DNA from: Imbricaverruca yamaguchii
Taxonomy: Eukaryota; Arthropoda; Thecostraca; Neoverrucidae
Length of the DNA: 64,000 bases
Direction: 5' to 3'
Assembly: GCA_034440575.1 (NCBI GenBank)
Contig: JAOTOL010001466.1
Location: 1,099,219-1,163,218, forward strand
Shown here: one piece after another, positions 43,109-53,634 of the stretch
Layout: each line of letters begins with the position of its first letter
Numbering within the stretch: the first letter of the stretch is position 1
The notes under the pieces: generated by a model
The model's database searches: none
Seen by the model: only the letters and a program-made list of their open reading frames with translations
Told to the model about the DNA's origin: nothing
Made by a program: the position numbers and the translations under genes

Positions 43109-44858
43109 CTTGAGTTATGTGGACGGCTATGAATCCACATATACACAACACGCACACTGTACACTGATAAAGTGTAATCTGACAGTTTACATGGCTGCGG
43201 CAAGCACAATCAGCTGGCTACATTTGCTAGTGACCAGCAAATTATAGTTCGTTTTCTCTACTTACCTTCAAGAAATACTGTACATGAATTATATGTATTG
43301 GTGTCTAAGCCAGATGAAAGTTCAAATACGTCGTGTAGAAATGAAATGATTATTGTACTGAAGTCGAAGTATTGTAGTATTGTATTGTACGTCTTGTATT
43401 GTATTGTACGTATTGTATTGTACGTCGAAGTATTGTACTGAACTTCTTCATTGCAAGCATATCTAAGAAGTATCACAACTTAACATTGGTAAACTGTGTT
43501 CACACATTCCTTAGTACCTGCTGATCCTTTGAAACCACTACGGGTTAAATACCCATCATTTTTCATTTTAATTAAATATACCTACTTGGCTTGTTTTTCC
43601 AGTGGTTGATGGATATCAACTGGAAGTGCAGAGGTGCCACTAAAGATACCTTCATCAGAGGCAGCTTAGCACCTTTTGGCCGACTGATCAGTCTCGTCAG
43701 GCTGGAGCTGCTGCTGCAGAATATACACAAATAATTACAATCATGGAGATTAGTGAGCTATTAAGGTTTTTGGTGCATCAACAGCTCTGGCTATATACCC
43801 AGTAATCATGATTATCACGCATGTCACTACTGCAACAGCAATGATGCATCTAGATTCTGTAAAAAAAATAGTCAACACACAAAAAGGAACTTGTATGCTG
43901 ATGTGCAGAAAGGAACACTGAAATTTTTTTTTTAGCAGAATACACCACATAGTCACGGCATCCTTGTGATACGTCCACTCAATGAAGCTAGCATAGATGG
44001 CATACAGTGGGAGGAGAATGAAGGAAGATATAATCATATCTCACATACATCTTACTTTAGGGTACATATTTAAATTGTCACAAAAAGCTTGATGCAATTG
44101 TAAAATTGAAATTATTTTGCTTGGTCTTTTGAATGCATCTCAGAGTCACCTTTGACATGATCAGTGCTTTGTATTTTGATAGACAAAGGTGGATTGCTTA
44201 CAAACACCACCATCTTGTTGTGCTTTATGCACCAAACATGATGTGGGAGACATACAAAAGGTGGGCAGTGGGCTTAGGAGTGGGCTTCGATAGCAGTGGG
44301 CTTGAAAAAAAACACAAGGAAATTACCTATTTTTTGTTTGCAACTGCACCAGTAGTTATATTCTGTAGTGGCTACTAATGACTAGGGTCACAACAGTTGC
44401 AGTGAAGTAATCCCGCATAACCACATCTCCATGTTTGGAATATGCCACACCGCTAAGAAATTATGGTGATTTTCAAGGATGCTTTTTTCAAGCGGTTGAA
44501 TAATTTCATCAAAAGGAACCTTTGGACATTGGATAGCTTGTTCATTTTCATGCTTAGTACATCATAAAGTCATAAAAGTCATAAAGTCATAAAGTGTTAA
44601 GGCTTAATAAGGGCCACAAGGGCCCATCTGGGTCAAGCCTGTCTAGAAGATATTAGAAAGTACATGTTCACACCTATCAATTCCAAACCCATGCAATCCC
44701 TCCACCTGTGCCACCACAGCCAATCTCATCAGTATGACATCGCAAAGGAAGTTGCCAAATCCACTGCTAGGTACACCCCATATAGTACAACATAATACTA
44801 GCATAATGTTATACCCTATATAGCTAGTGAAAATACTCAATATCCCATGCATCACAAG

Positions 44859-47711
44859 TTAGAATTCAAAAACAACATTTTCCTGTCTAAAAAATTTATC
44901 CACCCTACTTTTAAAGACATTCAATGAGGGACTCCCCACTGCATCAGCAGGCAGCCTATTCCATTGGTCAACAACCCTTTGACTGAAGACCTGTTGTCGT
45001 TTAACTGTCCTGCACCTCATTTTGTCTAACCTGAATTGATGACCCCTATGGGATACTCTAAACTGCAGAGCATCATTCAAATTGACCTGATCTAGCCCTC
45101 TAACAATTTTGTACATTTCAATCATGTCTCCCCTTAATCTCCTATACTTGAGTGAGTACATATCTAATGCATTAAGCCTTTCTCCATATTCTAAGTTACT
45201 TAATCCACTGACGAGTCTAGTGGCTTTGCGCTGGACTCTTTCTAACATATCTATATCCTTTTCTAGGTAGGGGCTCCATGCTTGTACAGAGTACTCCAAG
45301 TGGGGCCGCACATATGCTAAGTACAGCTTTTTCATGACTTCCCTGCTCTTATATTTCACACTTCTATTAATGAGTCCCAGCATTCTGAGTGCCCTATTTC
45401 TAGCTGAGATACATTGTTTTTCTGCTTTAAGGTCTTTTGAGACCAACACACCTAAGTCCCTTTCCTCTTCAATAACATCCAGTTCCCTCCCTCCCATTTT
45501 ATAACTGAATGTCTCGCCTGCAGACCCTATATGCATAACCTTACACTTATCATAGTTGAAAGTCATCTGCCATTGATCAGCCCACTCTTTTAGGTCGTCC
45601 AAATCTAGTTGAATATTACTAGATTGATCTCTGCTGTTAGCCACTCCTACCAGCTTGATGTCATCAGCAAATTTGAACACTCTATTCCTCAGCCCTACTT
45701 CAATGTTGTTCACAAAGATGATAAAGAGGAGGGGCCCTAGAACAGAGCCCTGTGGCACTCCACTCAGAACATCTTTCCAACCAGATTTACATCCATTCAA
45801 TACTACCCTTTGTTTCCTTCCCTGCAACCATGCTTCAATCCAATGTAGAACTTTTCCTACAATCCCATGTTGTTGTAATTGATGAATTAACCTTCCATGT
45901 GGAACTTTATCAAAAGCTTTGCTAAAGTCCAAGTACACAACATCCATCCTGCTTTCATTGTCTACTTCTTTGGTAACATACTCAATGAACTCCAATAGGT
46001 TAGTTAAACAAGACCTTTGAGATCGAAATCCATGTTGAGTATCCCTTAAAAGGTTGTGCCTATCAAGATGAATCTGAACATTCTGTTTAACCAGCTTTTC
46101 TAGTACTTTGCAAACTAATGAGGTCAAACTGACTGGCCTGTAGTTTCCTACACTCTTCCTATTTCCCTTTTTGAAAATTGGTACTACACTTGCATTTCTC
46201 CAATCTTCAGGTACTTCTGAATACTCCATAGATCGCCTGAAAATGATACCTAGGGGAGTTGCTAAAGCTTTAGCACACTCTACTAAGATCCTAGCATATA
46301 TTTCATCTGGTCCGGAAGCTTTATTAGGTTTTATATTCTGCAACTGCTTCTCTACGGCTTCTGTAGTTATTGTAAGATCCTCCAGCATATCATCTGCCAT
46401 GGCATGGCCTACAGATGTTCCTATTGTACCAGAATTATCTTTAGTGAAGACTGATGAGAATTGCTTGCTTAGGGATTCCACAATGTCGCAATCATCAACC
46501 ACTATTTCCCCATCTACCTCCAGTGGTCCTACACTACACTTTTTAGCCTTAAATTTATAGAAGCTAAAGAATCTCTTAGCATTACCTGCTGAACATTCTC
46601 GAGCAAAGTTGATTTCAGCAAGTCTTTTAGATGCTCTAACACACCTCCTAACTTTATTTCTAGCTATTCTATATGATTCTAGGTTTAACCCAGAGTTAGT
46701 ATCTTTTAGTTTCTTGAATGCTTGTTTCTTTGAGTCCAGTAATTGCTTAACTTCCCTAGTCAGCCACGAAGGGTGCTTAACCCTGTTTGATCTAATTTGC
46801 CTACTGGGAATGAACCTATCCTGACCCTGAAATAGCTTATCTTTTATCATTGTCCACATTTCATAAGCATCTAAGCCATTCAATATGTCTTCCCAATTAA
46901 TTTCACTTAGGAAGCTCCTGAACTCACTGTAATTCCCTTTTGTAAAATTCGGAATCAATGTTCTGTTGGTTGCTACCCTTCCAACATATAATGAGAAGCG
47001 TATAATGTTGTGATCACTATTACCAAAGGTCTCTCCTACGTTAACATTTTGCACAAAATTTTCCTCATTAGTAAGCACTAGATCTAATATTTTATTTTCC
47101 CTTGTAGGCTCGTGTATCATTTGAAAGAAGAAATTGTCCTCAAAACAAGCCATGAAACATCTTTCTGATTTGCTTACACCTATTGTTTTGTTTCCCAATC
47201 CTGCTATGTTGAAATCCCCCAACAAAATAGTTCTCTCCTGTACTCTCCTACTTATCTCTTCCTGCATCAGCCTGTCAGTGTTTTCATTCTGGTCTGGAGG
47301 TCTATAGAATGCCCCAATCCTAAATTTTGTTCCATTCTTCAGAATTATATCTAACCACAAAGATTCTACTCCTGCACTATGTACTCCATCCTCTATGGAA
47401 TGACATTTCATTACTTGCCTAACATACAAGAGAATGCCACCTCCTATCCTTGCCTCTCTTTGATAGGCATGCATGTTGTAGCCTGTCAATTCAAATTCTT
47501 GCAAGTTGTCTCCAAACATGCTTTCGTTAACCCATGCTTCTGTTATGCACACCAAATCTAGCTGTTCAGACAACATATATGCATGCAGTTCCCCAATTTT
47601 GTTCCTAACACTTCTGGCATTGACATAAAAACATGATAAATTATTCCTTCCATTGCTTGCTATGCTTCTCTCTTTATCAGCTACATCCCCCCATGTCCTG
47701 CCTAGTTTCCC
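44859..47711 (-). CDS. CR1 ORF2: endonuclease and reverse transcriptase
   Basis: The frame is open from the frameshift site at 47711 to the stop at 44859. From the first AUG (47576) it gives 905 residues, but this AUG lies after the first endonuclease block (YVNARSVRNKIGEL), which is encoded upstream in the same frame. So AUG initiation there would lose an essential part. Blocks: CITEAWVNES, ILLGDFNIAG, NSDHNIIRF (endonuclease); NYRPVSLTSLVCKVLEK, VVYLDFSKAFDKVPHGRLI, GVPQGSVLGPLLFIIFVNN, FKFADDIKLV (RT). No internal stop or frameshift is seen, so this ORF2 may be functional. Confidence 0.93.
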   Translation of the reverse strand, partial: GKLGRTWGDVADKERSIASNGRNNLSCFYVNARSVRNKIGELHAYMLSEQLDLVCITEAWVNESMFGDNLQEFELTGYNMHAYQREARIGGGILLYVRQVMKCHSIEDGVHSAGVESLWLDIILKNGTKFRIGAFYRPPDQNENTDRLMQEEISRRVQERTILLGDFNIAGLGNKTIGVSKSERCFMACFEDNFFFQMIHEPTRENKILDLVLTNEENFVQNVNVGETFGNSDHNIIRFSLYVGRVATNRTLIPNFTKGNYSEFRSFLSEINWEDILNGLDAYEMWTMIKDKLFQGQDRFIPSRQIRSNRVKHPSWLTREVKQLLDSKKQAFKKLKDTNSGLNLESYRIARNKVRRCVRASKRLAEINFARECSAGNAKRFFSFYKFKAKKCSVGPLEVDGEIVVDDCDIVESLSKQFSSVFTKDNSGTIGTSVGHAMADDMLEDLTITTEAVEKQLQNIKPNKASGPDEIYARILVECAKALATPLGIIFRRSMEYSEVPEDWRNASVVPIFKKGNRKSVGNYRPVSLTSLVCKVLEKLVKQNVQIHLDRHNLLRDTQHGFRSQRSCLTNLLEFIEYVTKEVDNESRMDVVYLDFSKAFDKVPHGRLIHQLQQHGIVGKVLHWIEAWLQGRKQRVVLNGCKSGWKDVLSGVPQGSVLGPLLFIIFVNNIEVGLRNRVFKFADDIKLVGVANSRDQSSNIQLDLDDLKEWADQWQMTFNYDKCKVMHIGSAGETFSYKMGGRELDVIEEERDLGVLVSKDLKAEKQCISARNRALRMLGLINRSVKYKSREVMKKLYLAYVRPHLEYSVQAWSPYLEKDIDMLERVQRKATRLVSGLSNLEYGERLNALDMYSLKYRRLRGDMIEMYKIVRGLDQVNLNDALQFRVSHRGHQFRLDKMRCRTVKRQQVFSQRVVDQWNRLPADAVGSPSLNVFKSRVDKFFRQENVVFEF
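47702..47711 (-). promoter_or_regulatory. Candidate -1 ribosomal frameshift site
   Basis: ORF1 ends CAG GGA AAC TAG on the minus strand. G-GGA-AAC is a slippery heptamer in frame, directly before the stop; the -1 frame leads into ORF2 without interruption. A run of six G follows (about 47686-47691). The arrangement is identical to 28741-28750. Confidence 0.65.
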
Positions 47712-48578
47712 TGTTTCCTGTTGAGAGCCTCCTCATACCTATTGCTGAGCAATTCCACTCCTCTCTTGCTCAGATGTAATCCATCTAAAGCAAACATCTC
47801 CGTCCTCCCCCAAAACTCCCCCCACAAATCCAAGAACTGCACCCCAAGCTCCTTACAAATGTTGGCCACCCTGGTATTGAGCCCAATGGCCCTCGAATAC
47901 CACTCCATGCTTGCATGGACCATAGGGAGGATGGATGTCACCACTCCTCTTTTCCTACTTCCTGCTAAACTACCTATCAAAGCCCTATAGGCTTTCATTG
48001 TTTCCTCTGTATTATTTTTTCCTACATCGTTAACTCCAACCTGCACAATTACCGTTGCACCCTCTCCACTTCCCCTCATTACTCCCTCCAGCCTATCCCT
48101 AACATCTTTCACCTGCGCTCCCGGGTAGCAAACACGCATCCGTCTGCTGGGATTCTTGCTACAAAATGTTCGGTCCATGTACCGAACCCTGGAATCCCCT
48201 ATGACTAAAACCTCTCTCTCTCCATCTCTATCTTCAGCCATCTGGTCATCCCCACCTCCGTCCCTCTCATCATTACCTTCCCTCTCCTCCAGTGCATCAA
48301 ACCTATTTTTAATTGGGACGCCCATGTCCACCTTCCTTAGCGCCAGTCGGGTGCTATGGCGCCTTGCCACCTTCCAACTGCCACTATCCCGGACCAAGCC
48401 ATCCGAACTCCCATCAGTCCTCCGCTCGGGCACCCGAGTTGCCTGGCTGGCACCTCCCATGATGGGTCCCGCCACCAAACACTTCAAGCGCTCCACCTCC
48501 CCCCGTTAACATATCTAACCTCTTACTCAAGTCCCCAATGATTCCCACACACTTACAATTCCCACAGTCTCCTTCCAT
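47702..48578 (-). pseudogene. CR1 ORF1: coiled coil and SGNH-type hydrolase, one frameshift
   Basis: The open part (48496-47702, 264 residues) has the SGNH blocks VLVIGDSRVRYMDR, IVQVGVNDVGK and DGLHLSKRGVELLSNRYEE. Upstream, an ATG at 48578 starts MEGDCGNCKCVGIIGDLSKR LDML in another frame. A run of six G at 48499-48504 would join the two if it had five, so a one-base insertion probably breaks the N terminus (a CxxC-type motif and coiled coil). Otherwise the start would be at 48496, without the coiled coil. Confidence 0.8.
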
Positions 48579-48950
48579 TTTTGTTGTTGTTTTTTTTCTT
48601 TCTACTCTTAGTACTAAGTCTAGTTACTGTAAGCTTGTAAGCCTACAAGTATCTACTGTAATATATCTACAGTAATACAGTAATATAGCCTATAAGTATC
48701 TACAATACACTATAATCCCGTATAATTACACTAGATATGAAGATACCTACTGTAATTTATGCCCACTATTTTAGTCCTAAAATCTATCTTAAACTTACAC
48801 ACCAATTTGACACAAACTTATTCTCTACAGAAGCCTACACTATAGAATTATACACTCTAGAATTACACACTACAGAGCTCACACCACACAAATATACACC
48901 ACTGAATCAAACACTGTAGTACCCGTCCACAACACCCAACAATCCTGCAG

Positions 48951-49284
48951 TTACACTAGGATATGAAGATATACCTAGTGTAATGCTATGCCTACTATCT
49001 TAGTCTTAAAATCTATCTTAAACTTAAACACCAAATTGACACAGCCAACACCCTTAGAACTTAACAAAATGGCACTGGGCAGCCTCCCTGGGTTAATATA
49101 TTTGCTGGTCTAATTTGTTACACTAGGATATGAAGATATACCTAGTGTAATGCTATGCCCACTATCTTAGTCTTAAAATCTATCTTAAACGTAAACACCA
49201 AATTGACACAGCCAACACCCTTAGAACTTAACAAAATGGCGCTGGGCAGCCTCCCTGGGTTAATATATTTGCTGGCCTAATTTG
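48951..49284 (-). repeat. Two 167-bp 5' monomers of second CR1 LINE
   Basis: Copies at 48951-49117 and 49118-49284 are nearly identical, with a more diverged partial copy from 48726. On the minus strand each holds GCCATTTTGTTAAGTTC and GGTGTTTAAGTTTAAGATAG; the latter resembles GTGTTGAAGTTTAAGATAG in the monomers of the other CR1. Confidence 0.92.
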
Positions 49285-49454
49285 CTGGTCAAAAATACTT
49301 ATTTGATAAAAACTGTTGAAATATACGCTCAGAAGCAACCGCTAAATATCTATACACAATTTATCCCAGTACACCGTCCTTTTCCGCAACACTTAGCTCG
49401 TATGTAGTAGCCACACCAAACACGTGTTTCCTCCTCAACGCCTGGCGGCAGACT

Positions 49455-50660
49455 GCCTAATGGTCTTGATGGTACCTAATGGTCCTGATGGTACCTAATG
49501 GTTCTGATGGTACCTAATGGTCATGATGGTACCTAGTGGTCCTAATGGTGCCTAGTGGTCCTAATGGTGCCTAGTGGTCCTAATGATACCTAGTGGTCCT
49601 AATAGTTCTGATGGTACCTAATGGTCATAATGGTACCTAATAGTCTTAATGGTTCTCTAAGTCCAAAAATAAGCAAACGCAGAAAGTTTCATTAAAAATA
49701 TCTGTATCAGTTAAAGCTTGACGATTGGTCGAACGTTCTTCAGGTGACCTCACTTGACCTAGACTAACTCGTTGACCATATATGACCTGACTTCAAAAGT
49801 TTGACACAACATGCCCAATTGATGTGGGGAAAGGTACGCCAAATTTCGGCGCGTTGCCGCGAAAATGAATTATTTCACTATCCGCAAAAAAACCTCAGGG
49901 GATTCAAGACCACCCCCTCCCCCGCGAGACGGCGCGGGTTATAGTTCGCCAGGTTAACTTTGGATGCATTCATTTTGAGAAGCGAATTCGCCGATCCCGA
50001 CTAAGTTCATCACATTGTTGTGTATTTTGTCATCATAATCCCCTAAGCAAAACTTCCTAAAGTTTAAATTTTTTGTGGTGGGGAGATATTTTGGTCCCCC
50101 TTCATGCCACTTGGAGGGGGAGGGTCAAGGCCCCCGTGTCGCTATCCCCTAGATACGCTAGCACGTAGGTCCTGTGAGATTTTCTGAGGAAGCATAAAAC
50201 AAATTTTACGGCAATCTAGGTATGTCTAAAGACTGTCATCGAAACCATTCAGAATATTTTTTTCCACTAGGAAAGCGACACAACCACCAGATTCCGAATG
50301 GAAACTCCGATCGGTCTGGTCAGAATACCATTAGGACCATTAGGATCACTACACCATCAGGTAAATTCCATTAGGAAACAGTCAAACCATTAGGGACCAT
50401 TGAAACCATCAGGAAAATCCTAATGGTTTCTAATGGAATTTGTTCTAGGGTAGGTACCATTAGGACCACTAGGCACCATTAGGACCACTAGGCACCATTA
50501 GGACCACTAGGTACCATCAGGACCATTAGATACCATCAGGACCATTAGGTACCATCAGGACCATTAGGTACCATCAGGACCATTAGGTACCATCAAGACC
50601 ATTAGGTACCATCAGGACCAATAGGTACCATCAAGACCATTAGGTACCATCAGGACCATT
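49455..50660 (-). mobile_element. Foldback-like element B with minisatellite ends
   Basis: An inverted copy of element A. Left end: array of ATGGTACCTAATGGTCC units (49455-49655). Unique interior: 49660-50340. Right end: the CCTAGAACAAATTCCATTAG motif (complement, about 50432-50450), followed by a longer ACCATTAGGACC array to 50660. No coding potential recognised. Confidence 0.8.
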
Positions 50661-51372
50661 AGGAATATAATCAAATAATTAATTTACTTTAAATACAGGT
50701 TTGAAATAATTCGAAGAATTTAATTTAATTGAAATAATTCAAATACATTATATCTATGCTAGGATATTTCATTATCAGGCGAAAAGTGGTATTACGGAAC
50801 CGCCTAACTTCACATATCCATCTCTATTGCGCATATATCAATCCATCACTAGCATGCCAATTTCCTCTATTCGCTGTTTGTGCGGTTGCTGTTGGAGGTT
50901 CGCTACTCTGGACTTGTTTGGTTTTCTTTGAAGCACCGATCACGGTGATTTGCAATTTATGCATACACATCGGACCTAAAAGATAATTCGAGAAAGGTAG
51001 TTCACATTAGTGATATACAGGACTTCGGACCTAGGAATAAGTACGATTTACGTCCCTCTGCGCCAGTCCGGGTCATGTGGAGAGGCTTGCGGCGGATCAC
51101 GCGGACTGTTATACAGCACAAGTACCAAAACTGGCTTGTAAGTGGTAATTTCGGTGTGCTTCTTTGCATACGTTTCATTTGAAAGTGTTTCTTAAACAAG
51201 ACCACTAACTTCTGGCAACGATCACGTGACAAATCGCTTGCCTTTGGCACCTAGTGAAATAAACTACTGATTTATGTACATTTGGGAAGATTTATGTACA
51301 TCTGAACACTTAAGACGCCATGCAACAAATAACTACTGCTGATTCTGTGTGGTTGAACCGGTAATTGCACAG
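50661..51372. other. Centre of the large inverted repeat
   Basis: It starts with an AATT-rich degenerate repeat (AAATAATT units, about 50670-50755). I recognise no gene in the rest. Confidence 0.5.
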
Positions 51373-52118
51373 TGTACTAAACATGAAAATGAACAAGCTA
51401 TTAAATGTTCAAAAGTTTCCTTTTGATGAAATTATTCAACCGCTTGAAAAAATCATCCTTCAAAATCACCATAATTTCTTAGCGGTGTGCCATATTCCAA
51501 ACATGGAGATGTCGTTGTGCAGGATTACTTCACTGCAACTGTTGTGACACTAGCCATTAGTAGCCACTACAGAATATAACTACTGTTGCAGTTGCAAACA
51601 AAAAATAGGTAATTTCCTTGTGTTTTTGTCGGGCCCTCTGCTATCGGAAGCGATGGCGCCTGCAGACTGCTAGCCCCATGAGCAAATAATTAGTCAGACT
51701 ATGTGGTCAGACTTTCATATTTCAGTACGGAAAGGTCCATTGCTCATGAATACTGCCATCTTCTTTATTTACTCTCTGAACAGGATGCTGTGGACGCCCA
51801 AAGGTAGGTGTTCAGTAAACTGTATATGTTTAGATGCCCCCACTTCCACCTTGGGGAAAGGGGTCCTGAACAGTTCTGTTTACTGAACACCTGCCTTTTG
51901 TATGTCTCCCACATCACGTTTGGTGCATAAAGCACAACAAGATGGTGGTGTTTGTAAGCAATCCACCTTTGTCTAGCAAAATACAAGGCACTGATCATGT
52001 CAAAGGTGAATATGAGATGCATTCAAAAGACCAAGCAAAATATTTTCAGCTTTACAATTGCATCAAGCTTTTTTGTGACAATTTAAATATGTACCCTAAA
52101 GTAAGATGTATGTGAGAT

Positions 52119-52404
52119 ATGATTAGATATTCCTTGATTCTCCTCCCACTGTATGCCATCTATGCTAGCTTCATTGAGTGGACATATCACAAGGATGCTG
52201 TGACTATTGTGGTGTATTCTGCTAAAATTTTGTTTTCAATGTTCCTTTCTGCACATCAGCATACAAGTTCCTTTTTGTGTGTTGGCTATTTTTACAGAAT
52301 CTAGATGCATTATTGCTGTTGCAGTAGTGAAATGCGTGATAATCATGAATACTGGGTATATAGCCAGAGGTGTTGGTGCACCAAAAACCTTAATAGCTCA
52401 CTAA
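52119..52404 (+). other. Possible exon pair with membrane segment in right arm
   Basis: The frame encodes ILLPLYAIYASFIEW and, after TTTTTACAG, SRCIIAVAVVKCVIIMNTGY; the left-arm copy (43750-44037) is similar. A further possible exon at 52440-52563 ends at GTCAA|GTAAGT. In-frame stops and amino-acid changes between the arms make coding status doubtful. It could be a fragment of the same unidentified gene as the coiled-coil exon. Confidence 0.25.
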
Positions 52405-53335
52405 TCTGCATGATTGTAATCATTTGTGTATATTATGCAGCAGCAGCTCCAGCCTGACGAGACTGATCAGTCGGCCAAAAGGTGCTAGGCTGCCTCTGAT
52501 GAAGGTATCTTTGGTGGCACCTCTGTACTTCCAGATGATATCCATCAACCACTGAAAAAAACAAGTCAAGTAAGTATATTTAATTAAAATAAAAAATTAG
52601 GGGTATTTAACCCGTATTTGTTTCAAAGGATCAGCAGGTACTAAGGAATGTGTGAGCACAGCTCACCAATGTTAAGTTGTGATGGTTTTAAATATGCTTG
52701 CAATGAAGAAGTTCAGATATGCTCCAAATATACAATTGGATGGAGAATAGATCATTGCGTTTCATCTTGATACCATTTTCCTCTCAAAATATGACTTCAG
52801 TACAATAATCATTTCATTTCTACACGACGTATTTGAACTTTCATCTGGCTTAGACACCAATATATATAATTCATGTCCAGTATTTCCTGAAGGTAAGTAG
52901 AGAAAACTAACTATAATTTGCTGGTCACTAGCAAATGTAGCCAGCTGATTGTGCTTGCCGCAGCCATGTAAAGTGTTAAATTACACTTTATCAGTGTACA
53001 GTGTGCGTGTTGTGTGTATGTGGATTCATAGCCATCCACATAACTCAAGAGAGAGGTGCTGATTGATGGAGTAGTCATATTTTTGGATGGATGGAAGTTG
53101 TTAATTTGGGGGCATCGCCAAGTTGTATCGAAGCAAGGACCCCAGAATCAATGGAAATTAGCAATAACCCATCAAAATATATAGCACTTGTATGGTTGTG
53201 AGGAAGGATGTTTGATTACTTTCACCTTTAATTCTAATTTCTCCTGGAAGTTTCAATCCTCACTATCCCATGTCTTCAAATGATACTAGGTCCTTTATCG
53301 CAATGACATTACTCATGTTGTGTATCTAATAGGTA

Positions 53336-53392
53336 CTGGGCGCCAAATGGCCCTGCTGTCGGGGCATCCCTAAACCCAAATAATCAATTTCT
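53336..53392 (+). mobile_element. LINE-tail retroposon at exon boundary, right arm
   Basis: Right-arm counterpart of 42696-42752: TGGGCGCCAAATGGCCCTGC then a CCCAAATAATCAATTTCTG tail, followed by ATAGGTAC, which is duplicated at 53329-53335 apart from small differences. Confidence 0.78.
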
Positions 53393-53397
53393 GATAG

Positions 53398-53634
53398 GTA
53401 CAAGAAGTTCAGACTCCTGCAGAAAGAGGTGGCAAAGCAGAATGAGGTTACTCAGCTGAAGCAGCAGGTCACCCTCCTCGAGAGCAACAAAGAGGCTCTT
53501 CAGGATTATGCCAAGCAGCTGCAGGAGCTGAACCATGCATCCCAGCACGAAGTGCCCGCTGCTGTTCAAGGACAAGTTGAGAATGAATCAAGACCCAACA
53601 AACCCAGAGTACTATTGGAAGACAAGATCAGTCC
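53398..53634 (+). CDS. Coiled-coil exon, right-arm copy
   Basis: A 237-nt frame between acceptor CTGATAG (before 53398) and donor GTAAGC (after 53634). It encodes KFRLLQKEVAKQNEVTQLKQ then QVTLLESNKEALQDYAKQLQ, with a tail ESRPNKPRVLLEDKIS. Acceptor, donor and frame are all kept relative to the left arm, with a 3-nt indel only. The gene is unidentified. Confidence 0.45.

Larger units (their letters stand above)
41118..44561. repeat. Large inverted repeat, left arm
   Basis: About 3.4 kb that matches 51373-54987 in reverse complement, with small indels and scattered substitutions. It begins with CCTAGAAAAAATTCCATTAG and an ATGGTACCTA minisatellite (about 41180-41330). It contains the coiled-coil exon copy (42452-42691) and ends at the CR1 tail insertion. 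A GTATTGTATTGTAC microsatellite at 43370-43440 is private to this arm. Confidence 0.92.
44562..49284 (-). mobile_element. CR1-clade LINE, near full length, second family
   Basis: On the minus strand: 5' tandem monomers (49284-48951), 5' leader, ORF1 (from about 48578), ORF2 (to 44859), a 3' UTR with GGGCCCTTGTGGCCCTTATT and a (TTTATGAC)n tail ending at 44562. It is clearly related to, but distinct from, the 27.1-31.9-kb element. It lies exactly at the inner end of the left inverted-repeat arm. Confidence 0.92.

Noticed and set aside
44133..44378. Frame conserved in both inverted arms (right-arm copy 51765-52022)
   Set aside because: Its C-terminal half is unrelated between the arms and no splice sites fit; probably non-coding sequence shared by duplication.
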